A stretch of 64,000 nucleotides of DNA from Weissella kandleri (lineage in GTDB: Bacteria; Bacillota; Bacilli; Lactobacillales; Lactobacillaceae): assembly GCF_001438705.1 (NCBI RefSeq), contig NZ_JQBP01000003.1, positions 96,610-160,609 on the forward strand, read 5' to 3'. Positions 8,539 through 17,650 of the stretch are shown here, piece by piece. A model generated the notes under the pieces. The model saw only the letters and a list, made by a program, of their open reading frames with translations. It made no database searches and had not been told where the DNA came from. How positions within the stretch are numbered: the first letter of the stretch is position 1; each line of letters starts with the position of its first letter. The position numbers and the translations under genes are program-made.

Positions 8539-10071
8539 CTAACTTTCTAGGTCGGTAACGATTTCTTGCGCAATCTCCCAATCATTGGCATATGGAGTAT
8601 TAACACCATTTATTTTCTGATACTCATCTAAGCCTTTCGCTGCTAAAACAACGACATCATCAGGCTGAGAAGCCGTAATGGCTAACTTAATCGCCTTAGC
8701 ACGATCCATCTCTCGCATAACTTCGACCTGGGGGTTAACAATAGCAGCTTGAATTTCATCCGCAATGCCGGAGGGATCTTCATATTGAGGATCGTCGGCC
8801 GTTAAATATGCAACATCAGCAGCTTCGCTAATGGCTTGTCCAATGCCTGGGCGTCTAGAAACACCCTTATTACCGGGCGCTCCGACTACAATGCGTAATT
8901 TCTTCACGGTTTCATTCGAACGGATAAACTGCAATAACGCCGCAATAGATGCATAGTTATGCGCATAATCCACATAGATTGTTCCATGCTTTTGTGTATT
9001 AAAAATTTGCATCCGACCAGGAATCTTAACTTCACTCAAACCTGTTTGAATCGCTGCCACATCCGCTCCAACTAGGCGACTAGCAATTGCCGCAGCGGTT
9101 GCATTGCTTTCGTTAAAATCACCAGGCAAGTCTAACTGATAGCTGGCCTCAATCCCCAAGCGCTTTCCTTGTTCATCCTGTGTTACAAGCTCAAATTGTG
9201 ATCCTTGTAAATCAGCATATTTTGTTTGATAGGCTACATCACTCCAATTTTCTTCAAATGTTTGCCCATATAACCAAATCCCATCCCGTGGCAACATATC
9301 CTCAGCACGTTCCATAATTTCACCAAAATGGTCGCTCTCGACATTCAAAACCACTTGATCAGAATGATCAATTAACATCAACTTATGCGCTAAATAATCC
9401 GCAAAAGTTGGATGCTCATTTTCACCAATATGATCTGGTGAAATATTTAAAAAGATTCCTACATCATACCGTAAACCGTAAACGCGTCGCATCTTAAACG
9501 CCTGTGAAGAAACTTCCATCACCATATGTGTCATTCCATTATCAACCGCTTCTCGCATTAATTTAAACAAATCAATCGATTCTGGCGTAGTCAAGCTTGA
9601 CCGATAATGATGTTTAGGATTAGGGCCCGTAATTTGGCTAATCGTTGAGGACAGGGCCGTCTTATGGCCAGTCGATGTATCCAATATCGAATACATCATG
9701 TAAGCAGTTGAAGTCTTCCCTTTAGTTCCAGTAACCCCCACTAATTTCAAGGCGTTTTGCGGATAATCATAAAAAGCCATCCCCACAATACTCATAGCAG
9801 CTAAAGTATCATCCACATACCAAACTGGTACCGCTAAATCCAAAGCTTTCTCAATAGGAGCAACCACTCCAGCGGCTCCTTTAGCCATTGCTTGTTCCAA
9901 ATATTTAGCTTTAAAATTTCCTTTAATAAAGAACAAATCGCCTGGTTGCACCGCTTGTGAATTATAGCTAACACCTGTCAGCACTAATTCAGGCTGGTCG
10001 TTGGTAACATTTTGCCTTAAAAGACCTTCTGATTGTAATAAATTAGTAATTTGATTTGCTTTTAAACCCAT
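8539..10071 (-). CDS. murE: UDP-MurNAc-tripeptide synthetase MurE (L-lysine type)
   Basis: MurE adds the third amino acid to the peptidoglycan stem peptide. The 510 residues show the Mur-ligase layout: the N-terminal UDP-binding domain, the ATP loop GVTGTKGKTSTAYM near residue 110, and a C-terminal domain with the substrate motif DDPQYEDP. This DDPxxxDP form is known from L-lysine-adding enzymes, whereas DNPR marks the diaminopimelate type, so I infer lysine-containing peptidoglycan, consistent with lactic acid bacteria. It begins 3 bases after the stop of the FolC-like gene, so the two are translationally coupled. The separate murC-murF genes are not in the window. Confidence 0.95.
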   Translation of the reverse strand: MGLKANQITNLLQSEGLLRQNVTNDQPELVLTGVSYNSQAVQPGDLFFIKGNFKAKYLEQAMAKGAAGVVAPIEKALDLAVPVWYVDDTLAAMSIVGMAFYDYPQNALKLVGVTGTKGKTSTAYMMYSILDTSTGHKTALSSTISQITGPNPKHHYRSSLTTPESIDLFKLMREAVDNGMTHMVMEVSSQAFKMRRVYGLRYDVGIFLNISPDHIGENEHPTFADYLAHKLMLIDHSDQVVLNVESDHFGEIMERAEDMLPRDGIWLYGQTFEENWSDVAYQTKYADLQGSQFELVTQDEQGKRLGIEASYQLDLPGDFNESNATAAAIASRLVGADVAAIQTGLSEVKIPGRMQIFNTQKHGTIYVDYAHNYASIAALLQFIRSNETVKKLRIVVGAPGNKGVSRRPGIGQAISEAADVAYLTADDPQYEDPSGIADEIQAAIVNPQVEVMREMDRAKAIKLAITASQPDDVVVLAAKGLDEYQKINGVNTPYANDWEIAQEIVTDLES

Positions 10072-10074
10072 TAG

Positions 10075-11370
10075 TTATTCCTTTTCGTTCGTTCCGATTG
10101 CTTGCAAAGTATAAAATGATCCCGTTACCACAACCAAAGCGTGCGATGATTCTCGATAATGCCGGGCTAACTGCACCGCCGCACTGGGATCATCGGCAAT
10201 CTCAATATCCAAGTCTGTATTGTGCACACAATAAGAAGCTAAGGCATCAGCTGTCATTGCGTCCTTACTATTTGGCGTCACCGCAATGATAGTTGAAGCC
10301 ACATCCGCCACCAAATCAATCATGTCATGAGCGTTTTTATTATCTAATACGCCTAGTACAAAGACTGGCTTGAAAGGCAAATGCCAAGCTTTAATCGAAT
10401 CAATTAAACCACTAATGCCGGCTGGCGTATCAGCACCATCATATAACACATTGCGTTGTGCATTAAATTCCATCCGCCCGGGAATTGAAACATGTGCTAA
10501 AGCTGTGGCAATTCGATCATTGGATAACCAAAATCCTTTTTTCCTTAAAACACCAATAATCTGTAGCACCGTACTTAAATTATAAGCTTGGTAATTACCG
10601 GTTAATGAAAGATACAAATCTGGCAGATCATCAATATTGAGCCGCAATCCTTTAGGTGAACTCGATAAAACCGTAATTTTCGGTACTTTGGCTGGGTTCC
10701 AGATTGCGCCAACTTGCTCAGCTCGCTTTTTTAAAATTTTAAAGGCGACTGCCTCTTGTCCAGGGTAACTAACTACAATCGACCCAGGCTTAATAATTTT
10801 ACTTTTTTCTTCGGCTACATGAGTTAAACTTTGACCTGTTTGGAGCACATTGTCAACCGAAATTTTTGTGAACGCCACAATAAACGGATGAGCAATTACC
10901 CGGGTCGCATCTAAGTCGCCAGCGTGACCAGCTTCAAAAACAACAAAATGTAAATTTTGACGATCAAAATAAATCAAAGCAATTAAAACCCACCATTCAA
11001 ACCGCGACAATACCGAAAAGTCACCACCATGGCGCTTAATCTGTGTAATAACATCGTTAACAATTTTGACGACTTCATCCGTCGTAATTGCTTTCTCATT
11101 GACCGTAATCATCTGTAAATCATCTTTTACGGCTTGTGATGAAAAGTGGCCAATCCGATAATTGCTCTCCGATAAAACCCGGGTTAAAATAGCACCAGTT
11201 GATCCACGACCATTTGTTCCCGCAACATAAATAATCCGTAAACTCTTATCCGGATTACCCATCCACGACAAAACTTCTCGGAGCATGCCGACACGGGCTA
11301 AGCTAGGTTCAGTCACACCAGCCGCACTAATCTTTTTCATAATCTTGTTGTATTCTTCGCGCCCCATCAT
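10075..11370 (-). CDS. Divergent FolC/Mur-ligase family protein
   Basis: This 431-residue protein aligns by eye along its whole length with folylpolyglutamate synthase (FolC): an N-terminal helix, an ATP loop, FEWWVLIALIYFD, FEAGHAGDLDATRV, EEKSKIIKPGSIVV, and PGRMEFNAQRNVLYDGADTP. Key positions differ. The P-loop reads GTNGRGST with Arg55 in place of the catalytic Lys, the usual Asp-His is Asp173-Asn174, and DGAHNP is DGADTP with Asp314. The lysine that FolC carbamylates appears kept at 189. It is directly upstream of murE and coupled to it. It may be a FolC with altered activity, a Mur-like ligase with another substrate, or a non-catalytic partner of MurE. Confidence 0.8.
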   Translation of the reverse strand: MMGREEYNKIMKKISAAGVTEPSLARVGMLREVLSWMGNPDKSLRIIYVAGTNGRGSTGAILTRVLSESNYRIGHFSSQAVKDDLQMITVNEKAITTDEVVKIVNDVITQIKRHGGDFSVLSRFEWWVLIALIYFDRQNLHFVVFEAGHAGDLDATRVIAHPFIVAFTKISVDNVLQTGQSLTHVAEEKSKIIKPGSIVVSYPGQEAVAFKILKKRAEQVGAIWNPAKVPKITVLSSSPKGLRLNIDDLPDLYLSLTGNYQAYNLSTVLQIIGVLRKKGFWLSNDRIATALAHVSIPGRMEFNAQRNVLYDGADTPAGISGLIDSIKAWHLPFKPVFVLGVLDNKNAHDMIDLVADVASTIIAVTPNSKDAMTADALASYCVHNTDLDIEIADDPSAAVQLARHYRESSHALVVVTGSFYTLQAIGTNEKE

Positions 11371-11472
11371 AACTACTGTCCTTATATCTATATTAATGAT
11401 TGCAAATTATTCAATCTGGATCAAATTAACGTTTTTCAAATTTTTTCACAGTGACTATCTTATACCTTAAAG

Positions 11473-11510
11473 TAAAAAAGCACCATCATAAAAATACTCT
11501 GATGATGCTT
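11473..11510 (-). terminator. Intrinsic terminator after htpX
   Basis: On the minus strand AAGCATCATCA pairs with TGATGGTGCTT around an 11-base loop, followed by TTTTTTACT. It lies about 70 bases downstream of the htpX stop and separates it from the FolC-like gene. Confidence 0.8.
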
Positions 11511-11582
11511 AAATATTCGTTGAAGCTTATTAAGCTTGGAATGATGCATGCTAAATTGCCATTCTACAATAATTCAAAACCA

Positions 11583-12476
11583 TTACATCTTTCCCAATGC
11601 GGCAATTCGGTCTTCAACCGGCGGGTGTGTGGCAAAGAGCTTATTCATATTTTCAGCAGACAAAGGATTGCTAATATAAAGACCCGCACTGGAAGGTGCG
11701 ACATTCTCTTCCTCCATCGGCTGACTCTGCGAAATCTTTTGCAAAGCCTGAATCAAGGCTTGCGGATTACGAGTTAGCTCGACCGCACCTGCGTCCGCCA
11801 AAAATTCGCGATTCCTTGAAATAGCCAACTGTACCATCGTCGCAACCATAGGGGCGAGGACCAAAACAAGTAAAGAGACTACCACTCCAACGATGTTCGT
11901 CGCGTTATTGTCATCATCACGCCGGCTACCACTTCCCCAAAACATGAAGTTCGTCCCAAAATTAGCGAGCAAAGAGATCAAAGAAGTCAAAGCAACTGCT
12001 AAAGTCTGAACTCGAATATCATAATTTCGAACATGAGTCATTTCATGGGCCATGACACCTTCCAATTCATTACGATTTAGCGTTTCTAAGATTCCTCGAG
12101 TGGCAGCGACTGCCGCTTGGTTGGGATTATTCCCCGTCGCAAAAGCATTTGGGGATGGATCATCAATAATAAAGACCCGCGGCATTGGCACCTGCGCCAC
12201 TAAAGCCATATCTTCAACAACATGCCATAATTCTGGTGCCTCAGCGGGACCGCTAACTTCCTGAGCATGATTCATTTGCATAACGATATCAGTCGACTGA
12301 CTAAAAACGTATACTCCATAAATCAGACCCAAAACTATTGCGATTAATAACCCCATCGATGCTGAACGCCACATAAAGTACCCTAAGGCAGCTCCTACGA
12401 GACCCACAAAGAAGAAAAACACCAAAAAGAGTCCAACGGTTTTACGCTTATTTTTGGTAATCTGTTCAAATAGCAT
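11583..12476 (-). CDS. htpX: Membrane zinc metalloprotease HtpX
   Basis: HtpX degrades misfolded membrane proteins under envelope stress. The 297 residues have two N-terminal membrane segments (about residues 14-35 and 38-58), the zinc site HEMTHVRNYDIRVQT near residue 145 (HExxH), a further hydrophobic hairpin around 160-220, and the third ligand in NREFLADA. Length is typical. It lies 19 bases after lemA, the usual partner in lactobacilli and streptococci, and probably shares the pgm-lemA-htpX transcript. A clear terminator follows. Confidence 0.95.
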   Translation of the reverse strand: MLFEQITKNKRKTVGLFLVFFFFVGLVGAALGYFMWRSASMGLLIAIVLGLIYGVYVFSQSTDIVMQMNHAQEVSGPAEAPELWHVVEDMALVAQVPMPRVFIIDDPSPNAFATGNNPNQAAVAATRGILETLNRNELEGVMAHEMTHVRNYDIRVQTLAVALTSLISLLANFGTNFMFWGSGSRRDDDNNATNIVGVVVSLLVLVLAPMVATMVQLAISRNREFLADAGAVELTRNPQALIQALQKISQSQPMEEENVAPSSAGLYISNPLSAENMNKLFATHPPVEDRIAALGKM

Positions 12477-12495
12477 GTCTCACTCCTTACTAACC

Positions 12496-13056
12496 TTAAT
12501 CATCAAATGAGACTTTGGGCACACTTTTTTCAGCTTCCGGTGTTTCTAAAAAGACAGCTGGCTTAAAATGACTTAAATTAGCCACAATTGATGTCGGGAA
12601 CATTTGTAACTTAGAATTATAATTTGCCGTTGTTGTATTAAATAATTGACGTGAATAAGCAATCTTATTTTCCGTATTCGTCAATTCTTCCATTAACTGT
12701 TGATATTGTTGATTGGCTTTTAAATCCGGATATGCTTCGGATAAAGCAAAAATTGATTTCAAAGAATTCGACAATTGATTTGAAATTTCCATTTTGGCTT
12801 GTGGATCATCATCTGATACCGTCATCAATTGATTCCGCAATCCAACGACTTTTTGCAAAGTTGATTGCTCATACTTAGCATAACCCTTCACCGTTTCCAA
12901 CAAGTTTGGGATTAAATCATTCCGCCGCTTTAATTGTACATCAATCTGTGACCACGCTTCTTGCGTATGCATCCGAGCAGCCACTAATCCATTATAAATC
13001 ACTACATATATAATAACTAAGACTACGATAATTCCTAAAAATATCCACATAAGCAT
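12496..13056 (-). CDS. lemA: LemA family protein
   Basis: This 186-residue membrane-anchored protein has one N-terminal hydrophobic helix (residues about 2-22) followed by a long, mostly helical domain outside or at the membrane face. The conserved block [20 protein letters not shown] near residue 40 and the later [14 protein letters not shown] strand are LemA signatures. The molecular function is not established; the gene is very often paired with htpX, as here, which suggests a shared envelope role. The upstream phosphoglucomutase gene ends 25 bases before its start, so the three genes probably form one operon. Confidence 0.92.
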   Translation of the reverse strand: MLMWIFLGIIVVLVIIYVVIYNGLVAARMHTQEAWSQIDVQLKRRNDLIPNLLETVKGYAKYEQSTLQKVVGLRNQLMTVSDDDPQAKMEISNQLSNSLKSIFALSEAYPDLKANQQYQQLMEELTNTENKIAYSRQLFNTTTANYNSKLQMFPTSIVANLSHFKPAVFLETPEAEKSVPKVSFDD

Positions 13057-13081
13057 TCACCCTTTCTAATCGCTTTACTGT

Positions 13082-14806
13082 TTAATCAATGTATTCTTGA
13101 ATTGTGGCTTGAATGGCCGCCAATTTCTCAGCCGCTTGTTCTGCAGTGGCGCCCTTAGTTCCCACGTAGAACTTAATTTTAGGCTCCGTTCCAGAAGGAC
13201 GAACAGCCACCCATGAACCATCGCTTAGCCAATATTTCAATACTTCTGCCTTAGGCAAAGTCATTGATGTCATTTTTTGTGTCAAAAGGTTTAATTCAGT
13301 TGACCGAGCAAAGTCTTGCAAGCTCTCTACCTTGATCCCGCCAAATGCAACTGGCATATTCTCGCGGAAATTAGCAATTATCTTTTCAATACGATCCTTC
13401 CCATCAACGCCGTCAAAAGTTAATGATTGCGTATTTTCTGCGAAGTAACCATACTTTTCAAACAATTCTTGCACACCATCATAAACTGTCTTACCTAATG
13501 ACTTATAATAAGCCGCCACTTCGGCCATTAAGACGGTCGCTTGAATTGAATCCTTATCGCGCGCAAATGGTTTAACTAAATAGCCATATGATTCTTCAAA
13601 GCCAAAGAGGAAGGTATGTGCGCGTGTCGTCTCGTATTCTTTAATTTGTTCGGCGATATATTTAAAGCCGGTCAAAACGTTAATCGTCTGAACCCCAAAG
13701 CTTTGGGCGATATCAGCCGCAAATTCTGAAGATACAATTGACTTTACCAAGACCCCATTAGCTGGCAAGCTATGAGCAGCTTGATTTGCTGTAAGAATGT
13801 AATGCATCATAACGGCTCCAATTTGGTTACCAGTCAACAAAACATACTCACCAGAAGGTTGGCGTACCGCCGTCCCCATCCGGTCAGCATCTGGATCAAC
13901 CGCAATCACCACATCAGCCCCGTTGGCTTTAGCTAAATCAATCCCCATTGCCAGGGCCTTAGGATCTTCCGGATTAGGCAATTTAACCGTTGGAAAATCA
14001 CCATTGGGTTCCTTTTGTTCGGGAACCATCGTCACATTTTTAAAGCCAGCCTTTTCCAAAGCTGGTCCAGCAATGGCAGCACCCGTTCCATGTAATGGTG
14101 AATAAACCAACTTCATATCGCGTCCTACTGTTTCAATTAGCTCATGATTAATTGAAACGGTCTGTACATTTTTAAGGTAAGCTTGATCGATTTCATCCCC
14201 CACCACTTGATACAAACCAGCTTGTTGCAAAGACGTCATTTCAGCAACTGGTACTGCAAACATGTCAGCTTGACGAATTTCATTGGTAATGATATCTGAT
14301 TCCTTTGGTGGCATCTGTCCACCATCTTCACCATAAATTTTATAACCATTATAATTCTTTGGGTTATGTGATGCTGTAATCATAATTCCAGCATAAGTTC
14401 CTAAGTGCCGGACTGCAAATGATAATTCTGGCGTTGGTCGCAAAGCATCAAAAACATAAGCTTTAATGCCATGGGAACCTAAAACTTTTCCTGCTTCTTG
14501 CGCAAAGACCCGAGAATAGTGGCGCGAATCATATGAAATCACTACTCCACGCTGCTTGATTGCTTCATCATTAAATGAATCCATCAAACGCGCTAAACCT
14601 TCTGTTGCTTGCCGCACCGTATAAATATTCATCCGATTAATACCGGCCCCTAAAATGCCGCGCATCCCAGCGGTTCCAAAACTTAGTGGGGTATAAAAAG
14701 CATCTTCTTTTTCTGCATCAGTTTTTAAATTATTTAAGTCTTCTTTTAAATCAGCTGGTAAATCTGGCTTATTTTGCCACAATTCATAATTTTCTTTCCA
14801 GTTCAT
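13082..14806 (-). CDS. pgcA: Phosphoglucomutase / phosphomannomutase (PgcA type)
   Basis: This enzyme interconverts glucose 1-phosphate and glucose 6-phosphate, feeding nucleotide-sugar and glycolipid synthesis. The 574 residues contain the four alpha-D-phosphohexomutase domains: the phosphoserine loop TASHNPKNYNGYK near residue 145, the metal loop DPDADRMG near 304, the sugar-binding GFEESYGYL near 400, and the phosphate-binding RPSGTEPKIKFY near the C-terminus. Length fits the long bacilli-type enzyme (PgcA/YhxB), not GlmM (about 450 residues). It has its own promoter-like region and starts a probable operon with lemA and htpX. Confidence 0.93.
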   Translation of the reverse strand: MNWKENYELWQNKPDLPADLKEDLNNLKTDAEKEDAFYTPLSFGTAGMRGILGAGINRMNIYTVRQATEGLARLMDSFNDEAIKQRGVVISYDSRHYSRVFAQEAGKVLGSHGIKAYVFDALRPTPELSFAVRHLGTYAGIMITASHNPKNYNGYKIYGEDGGQMPPKESDIITNEIRQADMFAVPVAEMTSLQQAGLYQVVGDEIDQAYLKNVQTVSINHELIETVGRDMKLVYSPLHGTGAAIAGPALEKAGFKNVTMVPEQKEPNGDFPTVKLPNPEDPKALAMGIDLAKANGADVVIAVDPDADRMGTAVRQPSGEYVLLTGNQIGAVMMHYILTANQAAHSLPANGVLVKSIVSSEFAADIAQSFGVQTINVLTGFKYIAEQIKEYETTRAHTFLFGFEESYGYLVKPFARDKDSIQATVLMAEVAAYYKSLGKTVYDGVQELFEKYGYFAENTQSLTFDGVDGKDRIEKIIANFRENMPVAFGGIKVESLQDFARSTELNLLTQKMTSMTLPKAEVLKYWLSDGSWVAVRPSGTEPKIKFYVGTKGATAEQAAEKLAAIQATIQEYID

Positions 14807-14847
14807 GATTATTCTCCTCCATAGTTCAGTAAAACTATATTTGTTTT

Positions 14848-14856
14848 ATTATATCA
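14848..14856 (-). promoter_or_regulatory. Extended -10 promoter element of the phosphoglucomutase operon
   Basis: The minus strand reads TGATATAAT, an extended -10, about 40 bases upstream of the start. No good -35 is present at 17 bases, but a 12-bp palindrome ATCGCAAGCGAT (14867-14878) overlaps that position and could be an operator. Confidence 0.45.
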
Positions 14857-14910
14857 CAGCCCTTAAATCGCAAGCGATGCCTTTTATTAAATCGATCAAC
14901 ATTTATAAAA

Positions 14911-14950
14911 AATAAAAAATGAGTACCCTTTAAAATGACAAAGATACTCA
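14911..14950 (-). terminator. Intrinsic terminator after fakA
   Basis: On the minus strand a TGAGTA...TACTCA stem, extended by A/T pairs with one mismatch, is followed by TTTTTTATTTTTTAT. It lies 34 bases after the fakA stop. Confidence 0.75.
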
Positions 14951-14983
14951 CTAAAAAATCCATGAACTGGATTAATTAATACA

Positions 14984-16660
14984 TTATTCAACTGCAATAT
15001 AGATTGGATAGAGTGGTTGATTCCCTTTTTGGATGTCAACATCAATATCATCATCTAGATTAGTGACAATTTCTGCCAATTGGTTGGCTAACTTCTCATT
15101 ACCGTCTTCACCATAGATGATAGTAACCATTTCATCTTCTTCAGTTAACATCTTCTTCAACAAAGCTTCCGCTGCACCTAGGATGTCTGCATCTGGCTCT
15201 GAAACCACGATATCGCCATCAAAAATTCCAATTGCATCTCCACTATGAATATTCAAGCCTTTCATAGTCGTATCCCGCACTGAAGTTGTGATTGAACCTG
15301 ACTTAACATTGCCCATCGCATCAGTCATGGTAGCAGCATTCGTCGTCAAATCTGCATCTGGATTATATCCAACCAATAACGCGGTTAATCCTTGTGGAAT
15401 GGTCCGCGTCTTAATAATTTCGACTGGTACATCGACCATGCTCTTAGCTTGTTCAGCGGCCATAAAGATATTTGAATCATTTGGCATAATCAAAACTTCT
15501 TTAGCCCCACTCTTTTGAATTGCTTCTACAATATCGGACGTTGACGGTGCTTGCGTGGCATCAATAATGATATTGGCCCCAGATGATTGAAAGAGATTTT
15601 GTACCCCTGTTCCAGTGGCAATCGCAATAATGGCACGCTCGATTTGAACTGACTGCTCATTTTTCTTTGCAGTTTCAGCTTCTTTTGATGCTTCAGCTTG
15701 TTGATTACGCATATTATCAACTTTCGTTTTACGTAATGACCCAAACTTAAGGCCCCATTCAAAGACTTTTCCGGGGTGTTCCGTGTGCACATGCACTTTG
15801 ACTACTTCGTCATCATTAATAACTAACAATGAGTCACCTAGTTCAGCTAAATATGCATAAAATGTATCATAATCAAAATCAGTGTCATAAGTCGTTCCAA
15901 CACCAAGATCAACCATCATTTCAGTACAGTATCCATATTTAATATTTTCAGGATTCAATTCACCTTGAACCCCAGTGTTGTGCATTTCTTTGATCATAGC
16001 TTCTAAGCCAGCATTATCAACGGTATCATGATTAGTTTCTTGACCAGATAAGACTGCATAAAAAGCTTCTAAGACGATGACCAATCCTTGACCACCAGAA
16101 TCAACTACGCCAACCTCTTTTAAGACCGGCAATAGATCGGGTGTTGAAGCTAAGGCTACTTCAGCCGCATCGTAGGCCGCTTTAGCTACCGTCACGACGT
16201 CATCAGACTCTTTTGCCGTATTATTGGCAGCCGTTGCCGCTTCACGAATAACGGTTAAAATCGTTCCCTCGGTGGGCTTCATCACCGCTTTATAAGCTGT
16301 TTCAGCTCCACCCATTAAACCATTTGCAAAAGTCCGAGCTGTCAAAACATCTTCGTCTTTAACTGCCGAAGCAAATCCTCGGAAGATTTGTGATAAAATC
16401 ACTCCCGAATTTCCACGTGCGCCCATTAAGAGCCCTTTTGACGTTGCTTTAGCTAAAACGCCTAGTCGTGTATCAACCTCATCACGTTCATATTCAGCTC
16501 CTGAAGCCATTGACAAAGTCATATTCGTTCCCGTGTCACCATCTGGGACTGGGAAAACATTCAACTTATTAATTTTTTCAGCATTGTTTTGCAAGGCACT
16601 TGCTGCCGCATTAATCATTTTGCCAAATTCAACATTGGTAATTTCCGTTACAACTTCCAC
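14984..16660 (-). CDS. fakA: Fatty acid kinase catalytic subunit FakA (YloV, DAK2 domain)
   Basis: FakA phosphorylates fatty acids presented by FakB (DegV-family) proteins; the acyl-phosphate then enters phospholipid synthesis. The N-terminal DAK2 kinase domain shows VPDGDTGTNMTLSM near residue 40 and GARGNSGVILSQIF near 78, which bind ATP and magnesium. A middle domain with HVHTEHPGKVFEWG and a C-terminal DegV-like domain follow. The 558 residues are normal. The likely start is a GTG at 16660 with GGAGG ten bases upstream. It follows yloU closely, the usual pair. Two degV genes and plsX are in the same window. Confidence 0.94.
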   Translation of the reverse strand: MEVVTEITNVEFGKMINAAASALQNNAEKINKLNVFPVPDGDTGTNMTLSMASGAEYERDEVDTRLGVLAKATSKGLLMGARGNSGVILSQIFRGFASAVKDEDVLTARTFANGLMGGAETAYKAVMKPTEGTILTVIREAATAANNTAKESDDVVTVAKAAYDAAEVALASTPDLLPVLKEVGVVDSGGQGLVIVLEAFYAVLSGQETNHDTVDNAGLEAMIKEMHNTGVQGELNPENIKYGYCTEMMVDLGVGTTYDTDFDYDTFYAYLAELGDSLLVINDDEVVKVHVHTEHPGKVFEWGLKFGSLRKTKVDNMRNQQAEASKEAETAKKNEQSVQIERAIIAIATGTGVQNLFQSSGANIIIDATQAPSTSDIVEAIQKSGAKEVLIMPNDSNIFMAAEQAKSMVDVPVEIIKTRTIPQGLTALLVGYNPDADLTTNAATMTDAMGNVKSGSITTSVRDTTMKGLNIHSGDAIGIFDGDIVVSEPDADILGAAEALLKKMLTEEDEMVTIIYGEDGNEKLANQLAEIVTNLDDDIDVDIQKGNQPLYPIYIAVE

Positions 16661-16689
16661 AGTTTTTAATCCTCCGCCATTTACGCGTC

Positions 16690-17052
16690 TTATTCGCCCA
16701 AGATTCGTACACCCTGTACGATAACATTAACTTCATCAGCGACAACGCCCAACATACTGCTCAAATCATTCTTAACACGAGCTTGGACACTTTTTGAAAT
16801 TTCTGAAATTTTCATGCCATATCCGACAATAATATAAACGTCCACTGCAATTCCATTTTCAATCTCACGTACGACAACGCCACGGCCATAATTATCACCG
16901 CTCAAAGCTTGATTAATTCCATCTCGTACAGGCGTCTGGCTCGCCATTCCAACAACACCATAATTATCAGTGGCTGCTCCACCAACAATTTTGGAAATTA
17001 CATCGTTCTCAATTTGAACCATGCCTTGTTCGGTTTGAATTTTAACTGCCAT
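16690..17052 (-). CDS. yloU: Asp23/Gls24 family protein YloU
   Basis: This small 120-residue protein belongs to the Asp23/Gls24 envelope-stress family (DUF322). Conserved features are ISKIVGGAATDNYGVVGM near residue 25, DVYIIVGYGMKISEISKSVQ near 75, and VNVIVQGVRI at the C-terminus. Function is not settled; relatives are membrane-associated via partners and respond to cell-wall stress. I chose the ATG at 17052, with GAGGAGGG eight bases upstream, rather than a GTG three codons earlier that abuts the ribosome binding site. It is the first gene of the yloU-fakA operon and has a near-consensus promoter. Confidence 0.92.
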   Translation of the reverse strand: MAVKIQTEQGMVQIENDVISKIVGGAATDNYGVVGMASQTPVRDGINQALSGDNYGRGVVVREIENGIAVDVYIIVGYGMKISEISKSVQARVKNDLSSMLGVVADEVNVIVQGVRILGE

Positions 17053-17190
17053 GTCCAACACCCTCCTCTAAATCAATAATTGTATTTTTAATTTTAGCCC
17101 TATGAAAATTCTACTTAACGCAAAGAGCCTTCTACATATTCTACCGCATTTTTAATAAATTTAAAAAGATACGTTCAAATCATATGGAGA

Positions 17191-17219
17191 ATTATAACGC
17201 ACAAAGCCCAACTGTACAA
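17191..17219 (-). promoter_or_regulatory. Strong sigma-A promoter of yloU-fakA
   Basis: TTGTAC and a perfect TATAAT are spaced by 17 bases on the minus strand. The predicted start is near 17184, giving a leader of about 130 bases. I see no clear hairpin or known riboswitch in that leader. Confidence 0.7.
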
Positions 17220-17313
17220 CAAAGTTTGAGCTTCGAAATAATTTAAAAAGCGTAATATTTCGTTAAGCGCCCCGTCAAGCCTTTTTGTATCTCAATACTT
17301 ATCACTAAAATAT

Positions 17314-17343
17314 AAAAAAAGTAGTCGACTATAAGTTGACTAC
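17314..17343 (-). terminator. Intrinsic terminator after rpmB
   Basis: On the minus strand GTAGTC pairs with GACTAC, and ACT with AGT beyond one mismatch, followed by seven T. It lies 15 bases after the rpmB stop. Confidence 0.8.
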
Positions 17344-17358
17344 CCTTTTCTATGAATT

Positions 17359-17559
17359 TTAAACGCGTTCAATTGAACCGTTCTTCAACCCAGCCTTCAA
17401 AGTACGGGCTGACAAGTAAACTTTCTTAGGGGCTGAACCGTTAATCTTAACGGTAACCTTTTGCAAGTTTGGCTTCCAGCTACGGCGGCTTGAGTTAAGA
17501 GCGTGTGAACGTTGGTTTCCAAAGCGTGTACGCTTTCCGTTGACTGCATCAACTGCCAT
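17359..17559 (-). CDS. rpmB: Ribosomal protein L28
   Basis: This basic protein of the large ribosomal subunit has 66 residues. The conserved core reads [15 protein letters not shown], then [10 protein letters not shown] and [12 protein letters not shown]. No CxxC zinc motif is present, so it is the zinc-independent form. The ATG at 17559 has GGGAGGG seven bases upstream; the frame is open for 28 more codons, but that stretch is the promoter region and not conserved. In Bacillus rpmB is divergent from yloU, whereas here both are on the same strand with a terminator and a promoter between them. Confidence 0.96.
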   Translation of the reverse strand: MAVDAVNGKRTRFGNQRSHALNSSRRSWKPNLQKVTVKINGSAPKKVYLSARTLKAGLKNGSIERV

Positions 17560-17614
17560 GATGTGACCCTCCCATCTTAAGCTCATTATTTCAGTGCTTT
17601 TATTTACTTTAATT

Positions 17615-17643
17615 ATATTATCAAAGCCCCACCCAATATGCAA
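17615..17643 (-). promoter_or_regulatory. Probable promoter of rpmB
   Basis: TTGCAT and TAATAT are separated by 17 bases on the minus strand. A perfect 9-bp inverted repeat (17651-17672) lies just upstream of the -35. Confidence 0.55.
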
Positions 17644-17650
17644 GTGTTTC

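Noticed and set aside
8539-10071. MurE as a diaminopimelate-adding enzyme
   Set aside because: The substrate motif is DDPxxEDP, not DNPR.
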